A DNA stretch of 34,965 nucleotides from Brumimicrobium sp965656195 (lineage in GTDB: Bacteria > Bacteroidota > Bacteroidia > Flavobacteriales_D > Crocinitomicaceae): the NCBI GenBank assembly GCA_965656195.1, contig CBFHJL010000021.1, positions 1-34,965 on the forward strand. The letters are read 5' to 3'. The position numbers were made by a program, and so were the translations under genes. This document shows positions 15,236 to 24,408 of the stretch, piece after piece. The notes below the pieces were generated by a model. It worked only from the letters and a program-made list of their open reading frames with translations, made no database searches and was not told the DNA's origin. How positions within the stretch are numbered: position 1 is the stretch's first letter; every line of letters starts with the position of its first letter.

Positions 15236-15931
15236 TTAGAATAAATCTATTTCACCCCTATACTTTCGAGAAACAGGTAACTCTATAGGAGAGCCCTCAA
15301 AAGTTATCCACCAGTTACTATCTTTTTTACTCATCCCTGAAATCTTATCTTTATTCACTATATAACTCCTATGGATCCTGATGAAATTCGAAGGAAGCAA
15401 GTCTTCGAAATACTTCAAGGGCTTACTCGCAACTACTCTCTTATCAACTTTTACAACTTCCGAATAACTGCCACTGGCATGTAAAAACAAAATCTCATCA
15501 TACTTGATTAATGAGGTACCCTGATGTGTTACAATAGGAAGACGATCATCTTTGATTGACTGAACTTTTTCCTGGAAATATCGACTCAACACATCATTGA
15601 ACAACTCTCTATCCACTGGTTTAACAATGTAATCAAAAGCTCCCAAACGAATTGCCTCTATAGCAAAGGACTCGTAGGCAGTAACGAATATTATATCTGG
15701 AAGCTCATCCTTTAAAAGAAAGTTATTGATCTTAGTACCATTGTTAACAGGCATTTCCACATCCAGTAAGAGTAAGTCTACCGCGTTATTTTTGATGTAT
15801 TCAACAGCATCTATCAAATTACTACATTTAGAAACCACTGTTAATTCTTCACCATAAGAGTTAATCAAACTCTCCAATAGGTTCTGAGCGTGAATTTCAT
15901 CATCAACAATTAAAACTTTCAATGATTCCAT
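15236..15931 (-). CDS. LytTR-family response regulator
   Basis: DNA-binding response regulator. The 231 residues carry a receiver domain at 4-120 with acidic pocket DDE (10-12), phospho-acceptor Asp57 in LLLLDVEMP, and the later Thr and Lys in VTAYESF and DYIVKPVD. A LytTR DNA-binding domain (about 130-231) follows with FIRIHRSYIVNKDKI and ELPVSRKY. It starts 2 bases after the upstream kinase stop, so the two form a two-component pair. LytTR regulators usually bind direct repeats upstream of their targets. None were identified here, so the target genes are unknown; the neighbouring T9SS proteins are one guess. Confidence 0.95.
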   Translation of the reverse strand: MESLKVLIVDDEIHAQNLLESLINSYGEELTVVSKCSNLIDAVEYIKNNAVDLLLLDVEMPVNNGTKINNFLLKDELPDIIFVTAYESFAIEAIRLGAFDYIVKPVDRELFNDVLSRYFQEKVQSIKDDRLPIVTHQGTSLIKYDEILFLHASGSYSEVVKVDKRVVASKPLKYFEDLLPSNFIRIHRSYIVNKDKISGMSKKDSNWWITFEGSPIELPVSRKYRGEIDLF

Positions 15932-15933
15932 AT

Positions 15934-18723
15934 TTAATTAATATCCATAGTAATTAATACCCTTGTTCCTATTTTCAAATCCGAGATGGAAATATTTAAA
16001 TTTTTATGTTCTAAATCACGAAGTACCTCAAGCCTTTTTTCAATTGCTCCGGTAGCATATGAAACGTGCTTATCCCTGCGATTTCTTTCGTTAATTTCTG
16101 CTGACTTTACTCTGCCAATACCGTTGTCTAATATTTCTACACTCAACTCTTGACCTTCTAATCGATAGGCTATATGCAACTCTTTCTCTCCATCGCTCTT
16201 ATGCATCAGACCATGCTTTACAGCATTTTCAACGAACGGTTGTGTAATTAACGATGGGATTTGAGGATTTAAATCTTTCAATATATCATCCATTTCTATC
16301 GTATAGTTGAGCGTATTATTGAATCGAATACTCTCAAGTTTTAAATAATTAGACAGAAATATCTCGTCATCTTTAATGGGAATAAAATTCTTAGTGGAAT
16401 GTTCCAAAGAAGATCTGATCAGCTTAGAAAATGTATTTAAGTTATCGTAAGCTTCATCTTTGTCTGCTGAAATAATTTGCGCCTGAATCGTATTGATAGT
16501 ATTAAAAATAAAATGCGGATTCATTTGAGAACGAAGTGCTTCTAACTTAGAATTCAGAGAACGCAATTCTAGTCGTTTCAATTGCATCTCCTTTTCATTT
16601 TTCAATTGTATTCTATGAACTCTGTATTTAAAAATTAAGCCTACGATGAGAAGAATACCTGATCCAACAAGTAAGAAAAACCACCATTTCTGCCAATAAG
16701 GAAAAGCTACATCTACGGTGAGTACAAGAATCTCAGATTCGTTTTGATTACGACCTATTGCCTTTAGTGAAATTGGATACTTACCCGAGGGCAACCTATC
16801 TAGCGATACTCGGTATACTCCATCAACGATAGGTACTTCAATCCACTCCTCGCCTATAGCGTAGAACAATTTACAAGCACCCTTTTGGCGAATAGCGTTG
16901 AGAACATCAATTTCTAACTTCAAACGGCCCGCATGTTCAATCTGAATTAATTTATCTATTGAAATATCGTTCCTGATGCATAAATCAATCTGCCCATTTC
17001 CTCTGTTTGTATTTCTGTCTAAAAATTGAATAGTACTTTCAGTAACTATGATGATTTCATCTTCAGTAGCAAAACAATTAATGATTGATTCTCCTGCTAA
17101 TTCAAAACCGATTTGAAAAGTGTTGATTATATCCAGCGTTGTTAAGTCATACTCTACTATCTTTTTTCGTGAGTATACAAACAAAGAGTTCTTCAACGAA
17201 AAAAAAGCGATCGGTGAAAATAAGATATCTAGTTTTCTCTCCTCTCCATTTTGATTTACATAAAGCACTCTGTTTTTTAAGAAAAAAGATGCATTTCCGG
17301 CAGAATTATACTTTACTGCATCCTCGACGAAGGAAACAATATTATTAAAAGAGTCAATCTTGTAATAACCAAAGTCGGTATTTGCTATGAGAAACTCTCC
17401 TTTTGTCGAGGTTGATACGGAGCGAATCCATTTATCTGCAAGCAATCTTATTGTATCATCTTGAACCTGTTTAGTCAACCCTATCGATGTAGCATAATAA
17501 TACGCTCCCTTCCAAAACAATATATCCTTTGTGGCAGTTGTTCCTAAAGAATCTAACGCTTTCAAATTTGAATTCAATGTGTACAGTTTCTCACAATAGA
17601 CAAGCACCTTATTATTAAACCTTGCTATCGACTGTATTTCTGAATCTTTCTGCAACTTTATTTTATTGAGGGTATTCTTTTCTAAGTTTAATTGCAAAAC
17701 CCAACCTTGATGAGTTCCAAGTAAAAGTTCGGATCCAGAATACGAAGTTTTAAAAACTTTATCCTTGTCGGCTAATTGATCTTCTAATCGAATAATTCGA
17801 CTATTGATATCAGGTATTATGTATACAGCATCATTTAGCGTCGTAATCCAAATATTATTTTCTTGATCTTTAAATGATTTTGAGACAGGAATACCTTCAA
17901 AAATATGATCACATAACTCACCACTCGAATTCATAATGAATAAACCATTATAAGTTGAGATCAAAATAAGTTCGTCATTGAAGTTTTGAAACGAATGCAC
18001 CTTTTGATTTTCAAGAAATTCGTTTTTCCATTTCTTTTTTACAGTAATACTGTCTTGAAAAGTGTAGAAGACATTATTCTTAAAGTCATAAATTAATTGA
18101 CCTGAACCGAAAGGAATTGCACTCAACTTCCGATCTACAGTATCTCTTGATCTTTTGTGTGTTATTAAGTAATCATTTAATTCTTGAAAGTGAAAATCCT
18201 CTTGCAAGACCATTAATTCACCATCAGAACTATCAAAAACATCCCATATAAGAGGTCGCGATGATTTACTTTCTACCCCCCCAATTAATTGCATACTTTT
18301 TTTATCGATCAACTGAAGGCCTTGCTTATTGAGCACAAATAATGTGTCTCCAATCAATTTTAATCTAGAAGTTTTCTGTAGCTCAAAATCGTCGGTTCCG
18401 AAGACTTTAATTGTATCGTTCCGCATAACAATTAGCTCCTTAGCAAAGGTTAAACCGAACAAATCATTTCCATCAACAATAAGATTATTCAAAGCTTTTC
18501 CTTTTCGCTCAAATTCAAGCAACTCGTACTTCAATCCATTGTAACGCACCAATCCTTCATCGGAGCCCAAATATATATAGCCATTTTCTGTTTGTGTGAT
18601 CCCAAAAATTGTCTTCGATGGAATTGTGATACTAGAAAAAGGTCTGTCAAAGTAAGGCACAGAGACTTGGGAAAGAACAATTGTCTTACTTAAAATGAAT
18701 GCTATGAATAGATAATTCCTCAT
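15934..18723 (-). CDS. LytS-type sensor histidine kinase with exported propeller domain
   Basis: Membrane sensor kinase, 929 residues. An N-terminal signal segment (1-19, ending VLSQ) leads to a long exported region (about 22-570) of short beta repeats of the two-component-regulator propeller kind (for example YLGSDEGLVRYNGL, NIWITTLNDAVYI). A Y_Y_Y-like beta-sandwich follows (about 575-668), then one membrane helix (about 674-696) and a coiled coil. The kinase core is of the His_kinase family, with His737 in MNPHFIFNT, the N-box QPFVENAVKHG and the G-box DNGIGR. It lacks the DNA-binding and receiver modules of hybrid SusR-type regulators and instead pairs with the LytTR gene 2 bases downstream. 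The propeller ligand is unknown. Confidence 0.9.
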   Translation of the reverse strand: MRNYLFIAFILSKTIVLSQVSVPYFDRPFSSITIPSKTIFGITQTENGYIYLGSDEGLVRYNGLKYELLEFERKGKALNNLIVDGNDLFGLTFAKELIVMRNDTIKVFGTDDFELQKTSRLKLIGDTLFVLNKQGLQLIDKKSMQLIGGVESKSSRPLIWDVFDSSDGELMVLQEDFHFQELNDYLITHKRSRDTVDRKLSAIPFGSGQLIYDFKNNVFYTFQDSITVKKKWKNEFLENQKVHSFQNFNDELILISTYNGLFIMNSSGELCDHIFEGIPVSKSFKDQENNIWITTLNDAVYIIPDINSRIIRLEDQLADKDKVFKTSYSGSELLLGTHQGWVLQLNLEKNTLNKIKLQKDSEIQSIARFNNKVLVYCEKLYTLNSNLKALDSLGTTATKDILFWKGAYYYATSIGLTKQVQDDTIRLLADKWIRSVSTSTKGEFLIANTDFGYYKIDSFNNIVSFVEDAVKYNSAGNASFFLKNRVLYVNQNGEERKLDILFSPIAFFSLKNSLFVYSRKKIVEYDLTTLDIINTFQIGFELAGESIINCFATEDEIIIVTESTIQFLDRNTNRGNGQIDLCIRNDISIDKLIQIEHAGRLKLEIDVLNAIRQKGACKLFYAIGEEWIEVPIVDGVYRVSLDRLPSGKYPISLKAIGRNQNESEILVLTVDVAFPYWQKWWFFLLVGSGILLIVGLIFKYRVHRIQLKNEKEMQLKRLELRSLNSKLEALRSQMNPHFIFNTINTIQAQIISADKDEAYDNLNTFSKLIRSSLEHSTKNFIPIKDDEIFLSNYLKLESIRFNNTLNYTIEMDDILKDLNPQIPSLITQPFVENAVKHGLMHKSDGEKELHIAYRLEGQELSVEILDNGIGRVKSAEINERNRRDKHVSYATGAIEKRLEVLRDLEHKNLNISISDLKIGTRVLITMDIN

Positions 18724-18729
18724 AAATGT

Positions 18730-18763
18730 AAAGAGCCAATCACATTAATATGATTGGCTCTTT
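18730..18763 (-). terminator. Strong hairpin just before the sensor kinase start
   Basis: Perfect stem AAAGAGCCAATCA / TGATTGGCTCTTT with an 8-base loop. On the minus strand it lies downstream of the T9SS gene (stop at 18816) and ends only 6 bases before the kinase ATG, with a weak T run after it. It may terminate the T9SS operon, or act as a leader hairpin for the kinase. Confidence 0.65.
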
Positions 18764-18781
18764 AATTTTTCTAAAAATAAA

Positions 18782-18820
18782 TTAATTCTTAATAATTCGC
18801 TTAGTAATCACTTGATTATT
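18782..18820 (-). pseudogene. Vestigial T9SS sorting-tail end
   Basis: Just beyond the stop of the 1097-residue T9SS protein, and in another frame, the minus strand reads NNQVITKRIIKN followed by TAA. This is the standard end of a T9SS type A sorting domain and resembles the tail of the neighbouring 334-residue protein (NNEVVTERFIKN). The 1097-residue protein already has its own complete tail (KKKFIIK), so this looks like the last codons of a lost paralogue or of a tail-swap. Confidence 0.55.
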
Positions 18821-21800
18821 TAATAATGAATTTCTTTTTAACTGTTTGTCCACTCGACTCCAAATCAATGAAGTACACTCCTCTTTCGAATTGTGAAACA
18901 TTAATAAAATCATTTGGATCAAGAACACCGAAAGTGACTACCTTACCTGTTATGTCAATAATTCTATACACCAATTTATTATCAAAATTGGTTTGTAAAT
19001 ATTGTGTAGTAGGGTTAGGATACAATTGTATTTCATCTACTCTATTGTTTTCTTCAACATTCAATATTTCAACCGTTACACAGTTCGACGTATCTGTACA
19101 ACCATCGAGCGAAGTTATTTCCAAAGCATAGTCACCTGTTTGATTTGGTGTAAATGAAAAAGATGTTTCTCCTGGGATTGCAGCGTAACCGTTGTTGCAG
19201 TCAAGCCAACTGTAAAATCCATTTTCATTAGCCTGTAGGGTATTTCCGTTAACACTAACTCCGGTACCAGGAGTAAAATTAATTGTTAATGATAAAGTGA
19301 CTATTGAATCACATCCTGCAGCATTAACTAAAGTATCGTTATAGTTACCGCTTATGTAATATGTTTCGTTATTCTGAGGCCATGTATATCCGTTACAAGC
19401 TGTTTCCATTATAGAACTTGACGTTGGAAATGCTACTGACACAGTGAAATCAATACCATACTCGTCACTGCAAACAGAAGAAGCACCACATCCAACATCA
19501 CGACTTTCCCAAACAGCGAGTGGTGAAATAGTTCCATCCGGACCTACAGTGGAAGAGGCAGTTGAACCAGTACCTTCGTTCATCGGAGTATGTTGAACCA
19601 GACCACTTTCTTGTCCAGATAAACACGCATTCATGTTTTGACTTACCTCTGACTGATTACGTGCCACATTCCAAACTCTAAAATCAGCGAACCTCGTGTC
19701 ACTATTTCTACTTATGTCGTTTGGACCAAACCTAGGGTCTATTCCTAAGGTAATAATAGAACCTGTTGGCTGTCTAATACCGAAATTTGGTCCACTTGGT
19801 AAAGTGTTGACCAAAACACCATCATAATATACATATAAGCCATTTGCATCAGCTACGGTTGCAACATGTGTCCAACCTGCAGAAAGTTGAGGCATTATAA
19901 CACTTATCCATGTCCCTAAATGATTCACGTAGAATCTATCAGCTGTCCAGAACCAAACGTTACTTGTAATATTATTATCTAAAAAAGGTATACTTTGTCC
20001 TGCCCATGGCATCTCAGCACCATCTGAATACACCCAACTTTCAATTGTAATCTCTGACCCAAAAGTCTCGTATACATTATCAAAACTAATATAGTCTGCC
20101 GTAGACTCAGGCAGGTCTAAACTGTAAAGAACAGGAGTTGAATTTTCTTCAGCATATACATTAAATGTTTTCCCGGCATTCATCGCTCCTGTGTTCAGAT
20201 CTAAACTATTACCTGTTCCTGGGTAAGGTCCGTCAACAATCGCATTGTTCAAGTCATCTCTTAAGTAATAGTCCATTCCAACACCTGTGCTACTCAATGT
20301 TATAGTTGTCGAATCTCCTTGACAAACCGTGCTATTAACAAGTGATGCAGTCGCTCCAGAAGGGAACGTTTCAACAATCGATAAGTCAAGCGTTATGATT
20401 GAATCACAACCATTAGCCGCTTGGTAAGTCATACTCGCCGTATTATTGCTCGAAGTATACGTATTACCATCTATCCATGTAAAATCGCCACATGAAGATT
20501 GAACATCTGTAAAGTTGAGAGGAGCACTTACAGTTAGGTCCAATGTAATAATTGAATCACATCCTGAGACCGACTGCATGGTATAATCAACAGTTGTACT
20601 GCTTGTATAAGTGTTGTTGTCAATCCAAGTAAATGCTCCACAAGAAAACTCTTCCTGAGTGCTGTAATATGTTGCACAAGGAGCAAAATTAAATCGCTGT
20701 ATAAAAATATCATTAGACCCGTTTGATGTAAGATCAGTCTCTCCCGACGAAGGGTCAAAATCAACTGTATTCCAAAACTGACCAGTTACGTATATATTCT
20801 CGTTAACATCCACGATAACATCCATTCCTTCTTCGAAACCGGTATCTCCTATTCTATTTACCCAGATAAAGTCCCCGTTATTTGTATACTTGGCAACAAA
20901 GTAATCTGCAAAACCACTTACCGTAAGTGCATATTGTATAACATCATCAAAAATTACAGTTTCCTGAAAAGATCCAACTAAATATACATTTCCATTGGCA
21001 TCTACATCTATACCTCGACCGTAATCAGCTGAATTTCCTCCGAAGTGCTTTGCCCAACTATAATTTCCATTATTATCATACTTTGCTATAAAAATATCGT
21101 TATTCCCTTCTGATGTGAGGTTCACATTATTTGCTGAAGGATCAAAATCGACAGTTCCTGCAAAATTTCCAACTATGTAAACATTACCACTAGCATCAAC
21201 TTTAATGCTATTCCCTCTTTCTTGCATCCCCTTACCGATCATGTTTGCCCATAAATAATTACCATTTACGTCATACTTGGCAATCACTGTTTCATCTCCG
21301 TTTACTTGACCTAAGTTTGCAGTATTTGCTGATGGATCAAAATCTACTGTTCCAAAATAATATGCGGATAAGTAGGGGTTTCCAGCAGGATCGGTATCTA
21401 CAGCTAAACCTTCTTCGAAACTTGTAGTTGGACTACCAAATGCATTTACCCACAAAAAATTCCCGTCATCATCATATTTAGCTAGGTAAATGTCTTTTGA
21501 TAAACTATGGGATAAATTAAATACACCGCTAGAAGGATCGAAGTCAACAGTCCCCGTCACACCGCCAGTAATAAAAATATTTCCGTTGCCATCGTGATGA
21601 ATATCTTTACCTCTATCGTCTTCACTTCCTCCAATTCTGTTGGCCCATAAATAGTTGCCATTATTGTCATATTTTGCGAAAAAGATGTCACTTTCTCCAG
21701 CTACACCCAAATTGGCCGTTGAGGCAGAAGGATCAAAATCAGCTGTACCTCCAAAGTATCCTGTAACATAAAGGTTCCCAGCCGCATCAATATCGATATT

Positions 21801-22109
21801 CTCTCCATATACCCATTGGTTACCAGACAAGTTTTTCGCCCAAACCAAAGCTCCATTGATATCATATTTAGCGATAAATGCGCTGGGCATACCTGAAGAA
21901 GGAGATGTTAAATTTACTGTGTTCGCGGAAGGGTCAAAATCAACTGTTCCTATAAAGTAACCCGTTGTGTAGGAGTTCCCAGCATTATCGATTGTTATGC
22001 TGTTACCTACATCATTGTTTGTTGACCCCATACTTAAGGCCCAATCAAATTCTTGCCCAAAACAAGTTACATTTAAAACGAAGGCTAATAAGAGTAATGT
22101 ATTTTTCAT
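18816..22109 (-). CDS. T9SS-secreted protein: seven-bladed SBBP-type propeller, Cys repeats, LamG domain
   Basis: Large secreted or surface protein, 1097 residues. Signal peptide 1-18 (ending CFGQ). About 20-475 holds seven repeats of about 60 residues with GTVDFDPSA..NL, FIAKYDNNGNYLWA and D..GN.Y..G.F, the SBBP-type propeller pattern. The sixth is the most divergent (ETVIFDDVI). About 476-577 has two tandem CGxFTWID..TYTSS...GCDSIITLDL modules, with a third related one at about 905-950. A LamG/concanavalin-like domain is at about 660-850. The C-terminal about 70 residues (LYPNPTTQYL... to KKKFIIK) are a T9SS type A sorting domain. The 24-base gap to the preceding gene implies co-transcription. 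An adhesive or glycan-binding role is inferred from LamG and propeller domains; no catalytic site was seen. Confidence 0.88.
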   Translation of the reverse strand: MKNTLLLLAFVLNVTCFGQEFDWALSMGSTNNDVGNSITIDNAGNSYTTGYFIGTVDFDPSANTVNLTSPSSGMPSAFIAKYDINGALVWAKNLSGNQWVYGENIDIDAAGNLYVTGYFGGTADFDPSASTANLGVAGESDIFFAKYDNNGNYLWANRIGGSEDDRGKDIHHDGNGNIFITGGVTGTVDFDPSSGVFNLSHSLSKDIYLAKYDDDGNFLWVNAFGSPTTSFEEGLAVDTDPAGNPYLSAYYFGTVDFDPSANTANLGQVNGDETVIAKYDVNGNYLWANMIGKGMQERGNSIKVDASGNVYIVGNFAGTVDFDPSANNVNLTSEGNNDIFIAKYDNNGNYSWAKHFGGNSADYGRGIDVDANGNVYLVGSFQETVIFDDVIQYALTVSGFADYFVAKYTNNGDFIWVNRIGDTGFEEGMDVIVDVNENIYVTGQFWNTVDFDPSSGETDLTSNGSNDIFIQRFNFAPCATYYSTQEEFSCGAFTWIDNNTYTSSTTVDYTMQSVSGCDSIITLDLTVSAPLNFTDVQSSCGDFTWIDGNTYTSSNNTASMTYQAANGCDSIITLDLSIVETFPSGATASLVNSTVCQGDSTTITLSSTGVGMDYYLRDDLNNAIVDGPYPGTGNSLDLNTGAMNAGKTFNVYAEENSTPVLYSLDLPESTADYISFDNVYETFGSEITIESWVYSDGAEMPWAGQSIPFLDNNITSNVWFWTADRFYVNHLGTWISVIMPQLSAGWTHVATVADANGLYVYYDGVLVNTLPSGPNFGIRQPTGSIITLGIDPRFGPNDISRNSDTRFADFRVWNVARNQSEVSQNMNACLSGQESGLVQHTPMNEGTGSTASSTVGPDGTISPLAVWESRDVGCGASSVCSDEYGIDFTVSVAFPTSSSIMETACNGYTWPQNNETYYISGNYNDTLVNAAGCDSIVTLSLTINFTPGTGVSVNGNTLQANENGFYSWLDCNNGYAAIPGETSFSFTPNQTGDYALEITSLDGCTDTSNCVTVEILNVEENNRVDEIQLYPNPTTQYLQTNFDNKLVYRIIDITGKVVTFGVLDPNDFINVSQFERGVYFIDLESSGQTVKKKFIIK

Positions 22110-22133
22110 GATTTTAGATTTTATAGATGATGT

Positions 22134-23138
22134 TTAGTTTTTAATAAACCTTTCTGTTACTACCTCGTTATTTTCCAGGACGCATTTGATGATGTAAACT
22201 CCTTTCTTTAGGTTAGAAACATCGATGCTATTCTTTTTAGTTCCGGAATAAACCTGTTCACCCACTGCGTTTATTATGTTAAACTCCTGCACATTTGCAT
22301 CAGAACTAATAGACAACACATCTTGAGCTGGATTTGGATAAATCAATAGTCTAGAACTTGATTCATAACTTGGTACTGAAACACTAGATTCAAAATTATA
22401 TAATTGAGACACCTCCGCATCACTCAACTCGCGGTCGTAAAATCGAATCTCATCAATCTTCCCGTTGAATTCTCTATCTTCCTCAGAAGATTTAAAAGAA
22501 TGACCAAAAGACCATGCGTTTGCAAAGTCTGTATTTGGAGTTGTTGCCGTGGCTTGATCATCCAAACCATTATTAATAAATAGTTTTGAGACGCCTGTAG
22601 TACCGTTCTGAGTTAATACAACATGATACCAAACACTACTTGTTAAAGTAGTTGTACCGAGAATGTAATTGTTAGAAGGAGCAGCACCAAGACTAGAAAC
22701 AGACCTTCCAGCAGCTTTAAGCACTCCTTGTGGGTTAAGAACAAACTCTACTCCTCCAGCTTCTTGACCAGAAATATTCCTCCTAGAAGATAATATGTTT
22801 AATGAGGCAGTGTTTACTGCAGATGGTCTCACCCAAAACGATATTGTAAAATCACCGGTTACGTCGATTATCCCCTCCGAAACTCCCGCTTCATCTAAAA
22901 CTGAGCTCACTCCGCCGTTAGAATCAAATCCTTCAAATTCTAAAGCGAATCCATTGTCGTTTAAACCAACACTAAATTCGACCTCTGCTGTGTAAAAACC
23001 ATTATAACCCATAATCGGATCATTTAAATTATTCTCGCAGTCGTATTTAGCTACTAAACCAGCAGTCACATCTTGTGCGTTAATCGAAGTCGTTAATCCT
23101 AAAAAGGCAGCAAGTAAAAATGTAATAGTTCTTTTCAT
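22134..23138 (-). CDS. T9SS-secreted LamG-domain protein
   Basis: Secreted protein of 334 residues. Signal peptide 1-21 (ending SINAQ). A LamG/concanavalin-like fold at about 25-245 has FTISFWVRPS, WYHVVLTQNG, KLFINNGL and GKIDEIRFYDRELSDAEVSQLY, the standard family ending. A T9SS type A sorting domain (about 262-334) begins LLIYPNPAQDVLSI and ends VVTERFIKN. It is the first gene of the unit with the 1097-residue propeller protein, behind a good promoter. LamG domains usually bind carbohydrate or protein ligands. No enzyme motif is visible, so binding or adhesion is the likeliest role. Confidence 0.88.
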   Translation of the reverse strand: MKRTITFLLAAFLGLTTSINAQDVTAGLVAKYDCENNLNDPIMGYNGFYTAEVEFSVGLNDNGFALEFEGFDSNGGVSSVLDEAGVSEGIIDVTGDFTISFWVRPSAVNTASLNILSSRRNISGQEAGGVEFVLNPQGVLKAAGRSVSSLGAAPSNNYILGTTTLTSSVWYHVVLTQNGTTGVSKLFINNGLDDQATATTPNTDFANAWSFGHSFKSSEEDREFNGKIDEIRFYDRELSDAEVSQLYNFESSVSVPSYESSSRLLIYPNPAQDVLSISSDANVQEFNIINAVGEQVYSGTKKNSIDVSNLKKGVYIIKCVLENNEVVTERFIKN

Positions 23139-23157
23139 ATTATTTAGGTTTTAAGGT

Positions 23158-23187
23158 CAAATCTATAAAGCATTGCCTTTGAGTCAA
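23158..23187 (-). promoter_or_regulatory. Promoter of the T9SS protein operon
   Basis: On the minus strand TTG (23185-23187), 19 bases, TAGATTTG (23158-23165) followed by ACC. A full consensus match, 20 bases upstream of the LamG gene start. Confidence 0.75.
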
Positions 23188-23367
23188 ATAATTGTTTCTG
23201 AATGAACATGAAAAACTTATAAGTGACTTTATTCTACCTATAACTTTAAGGAAATGAGCACTTGTTAATCAATATCTTTTAAAATTCTTTGGCACCTCAT
23301 TTTTTCAGTAATTCAATTGATGCATAAAATATCCTGTTCAAATGATCGTGACAACACAATTTTCTAT

Positions 23368-23375
23368 TATACTTG
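23368..23375 (+). promoter_or_regulatory. Possible promoter -7 element of the adenosyltransferase gene
   Basis: TATACTTG, one base off TAnnTTTG, 22 bases before the ATG. No good -33 TTG is visible. Confidence 0.35.
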
Positions 23376-23397
23376 TTAGCAACGTAAAGACTTTAAT

Positions 23398-23949
23398 ATG
23401 AAAATATATACACGTAAAGGAGATGAAGGACAAACATCATTAATTGGAGGGAAAAGAGTAGATAAAAATGATGTAAGAATTGAAAGCTACGGAACCGTAG
23501 ACGAATTAAACTCTTGGATTGGCTTAATGAGAGACCTTACTGTTGATGATAAAGAAACCTATGATCAACTTCTGGAAATACAAGATCGACTCTTCACAAT
23601 AGGTTCGTTACTTGCTCAATCACCTGAAGGATCCCAAATGGAGTTACCAAAAATAAAAGAAGAGGATATTACATTTTTAGAAAAATCAATGGATAAAATG
23701 AATGAGCACCTTCCAGAAATGAGATCGTTTGTATTACCTGGTGGACATTCAACTGTCTCAAACTGTCATATCGCACGCTGTGTTTGCAGAAGGGCTGAAC
23801 GATTAGTAGTAGCGCTTCACGAACAAAAAGATGATTATAAAAAAAGCATGAAATATCTGAACCGTTTGAGTGATTATTTGTTCGTCTTATCAAGAAAGCT
23901 TACTGTGGATTTGGATGCAAATGAAATACCTTGGAAACCAAGAATGTAG
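23398..23949 (+). CDS. Cob(I)alamin adenosyltransferase, PduO/MMAB type
   Basis: Transfers the adenosyl group of ATP to Co(I) corrinoid to make adenosylcobalamin; cytosolic, trimeric. The 183 residues match the family. The N-terminal ATP-binding motif YTRKGDEGQTSLIGGKRV is at 3-20, followed by YGTVDELNSWIG. The helical core has LPGGH and ARCVCRRAERLVV, with the conserved Arg-Arg-x-Glu-Arg and the C-terminal LNRLSDYLFVLSR. It appears to stand alone; the next gene has its own promoter. Adenosylcobalamin use is implied, for instance by methylmalonyl-CoA mutase, though no such gene is in the window. Confidence 0.94.
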   Translation: MKIYTRKGDEGQTSLIGGKRVDKNDVRIESYGTVDELNSWIGLMRDLTVDDKETYDQLLEIQDRLFTIGSLLAQSPEGSQMELPKIKEEDITFLEKSMDKMNEHLPEMRSFVLPGGHSTVSNCHIARCVCRRAERLVVALHEQKDDYKKSMKYLNRLSDYLFVLSRKLTVDLDANEIPWKPRM

Positions 23950-23977
23950 TTGATTAATAGGAGTTTAAAACTTTTAT

Positions 23978-24007
23978 TTGGAATTAAAAAAAATAAATAT
24001 ACTTTTG
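23978..24007 (+). promoter_or_regulatory. Promoter of the DUF2795 gene
   Basis: TTG (23978-23980), 19 bases, TACTTTTG (24000-24007) followed by CGCC, 37 bases upstream of the ATG. A full consensus match. Confidence 0.75.
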
Positions 24008-24044
24008 CGCCTTGAATAACAGCAAACACTAAACGTTATAAAAT

Positions 24045-24266
24045 ATGTATTGGACACTGGAATTAGCCTCATACTTAGAAGATGCTCCTTGGCCTGCAGC
24101 TAAAGATGAGCTCATTGATTACGCAATTCGTACTGGTGCCCCTTTAGAAGTAGTTGAAAATCTTCAAGACATTGAAGATGAGGGGGAGATTTACGAAAAT
24201 ATTGAAGATATTTGGCCAGACTATCCTTCTAAAGAAGATTTTTTCTTCAACGAAGACGAATATTAA
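24045..24266 (+). CDS. DUF2795 family small acidic protein
   Basis: A 73-residue, strongly acidic protein starting MYWTLELASYLEDAPWPAAKDELIDYAIRTGAP. This is the DUF2795 pattern (a short helical fold with a conserved YL...PWPA.K.eLi.yA...gAp..vv..L), common and highly conserved in Bacteroidetes but of unknown function. The acidic, Tyr- and Phe-rich tail (EDIWPDYPSKEDFFFNEDEY) is typical of its form in this phylum. It has its own consensus promoter and a strong terminator, so it is a well-isolated single gene just upstream of secA. Confidence 0.9.
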   Translation: MYWTLELASYLEDAPWPAAKDELIDYAIRTGAPLEVVENLQDIEDEGEIYENIEDIWPDYPSKEDFFFNEDEY

Positions 24267-24291
24267 GAGTATAAATATCTATTTGGTTATC

Positions 24292-24327
24292 AAGCCTTTC
24301 TGACCTCCATATCAGAAAGGCTTTTTT
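24292..24327 (+). terminator. Terminator of the DUF2795 gene
   Basis: Stem AAGCCTTTCTGA / TCAGAAAGGCTT with an 8-base loop, then six T. Confidence 0.9.
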
Positions 24328-24408
24328 GTTCCAACTCCTACTTTCGCGACACATTGTCAGCAACCATGCTTTGGAACGAAATATGTTCTGGAAATTATCC
24401 TAAAATCA

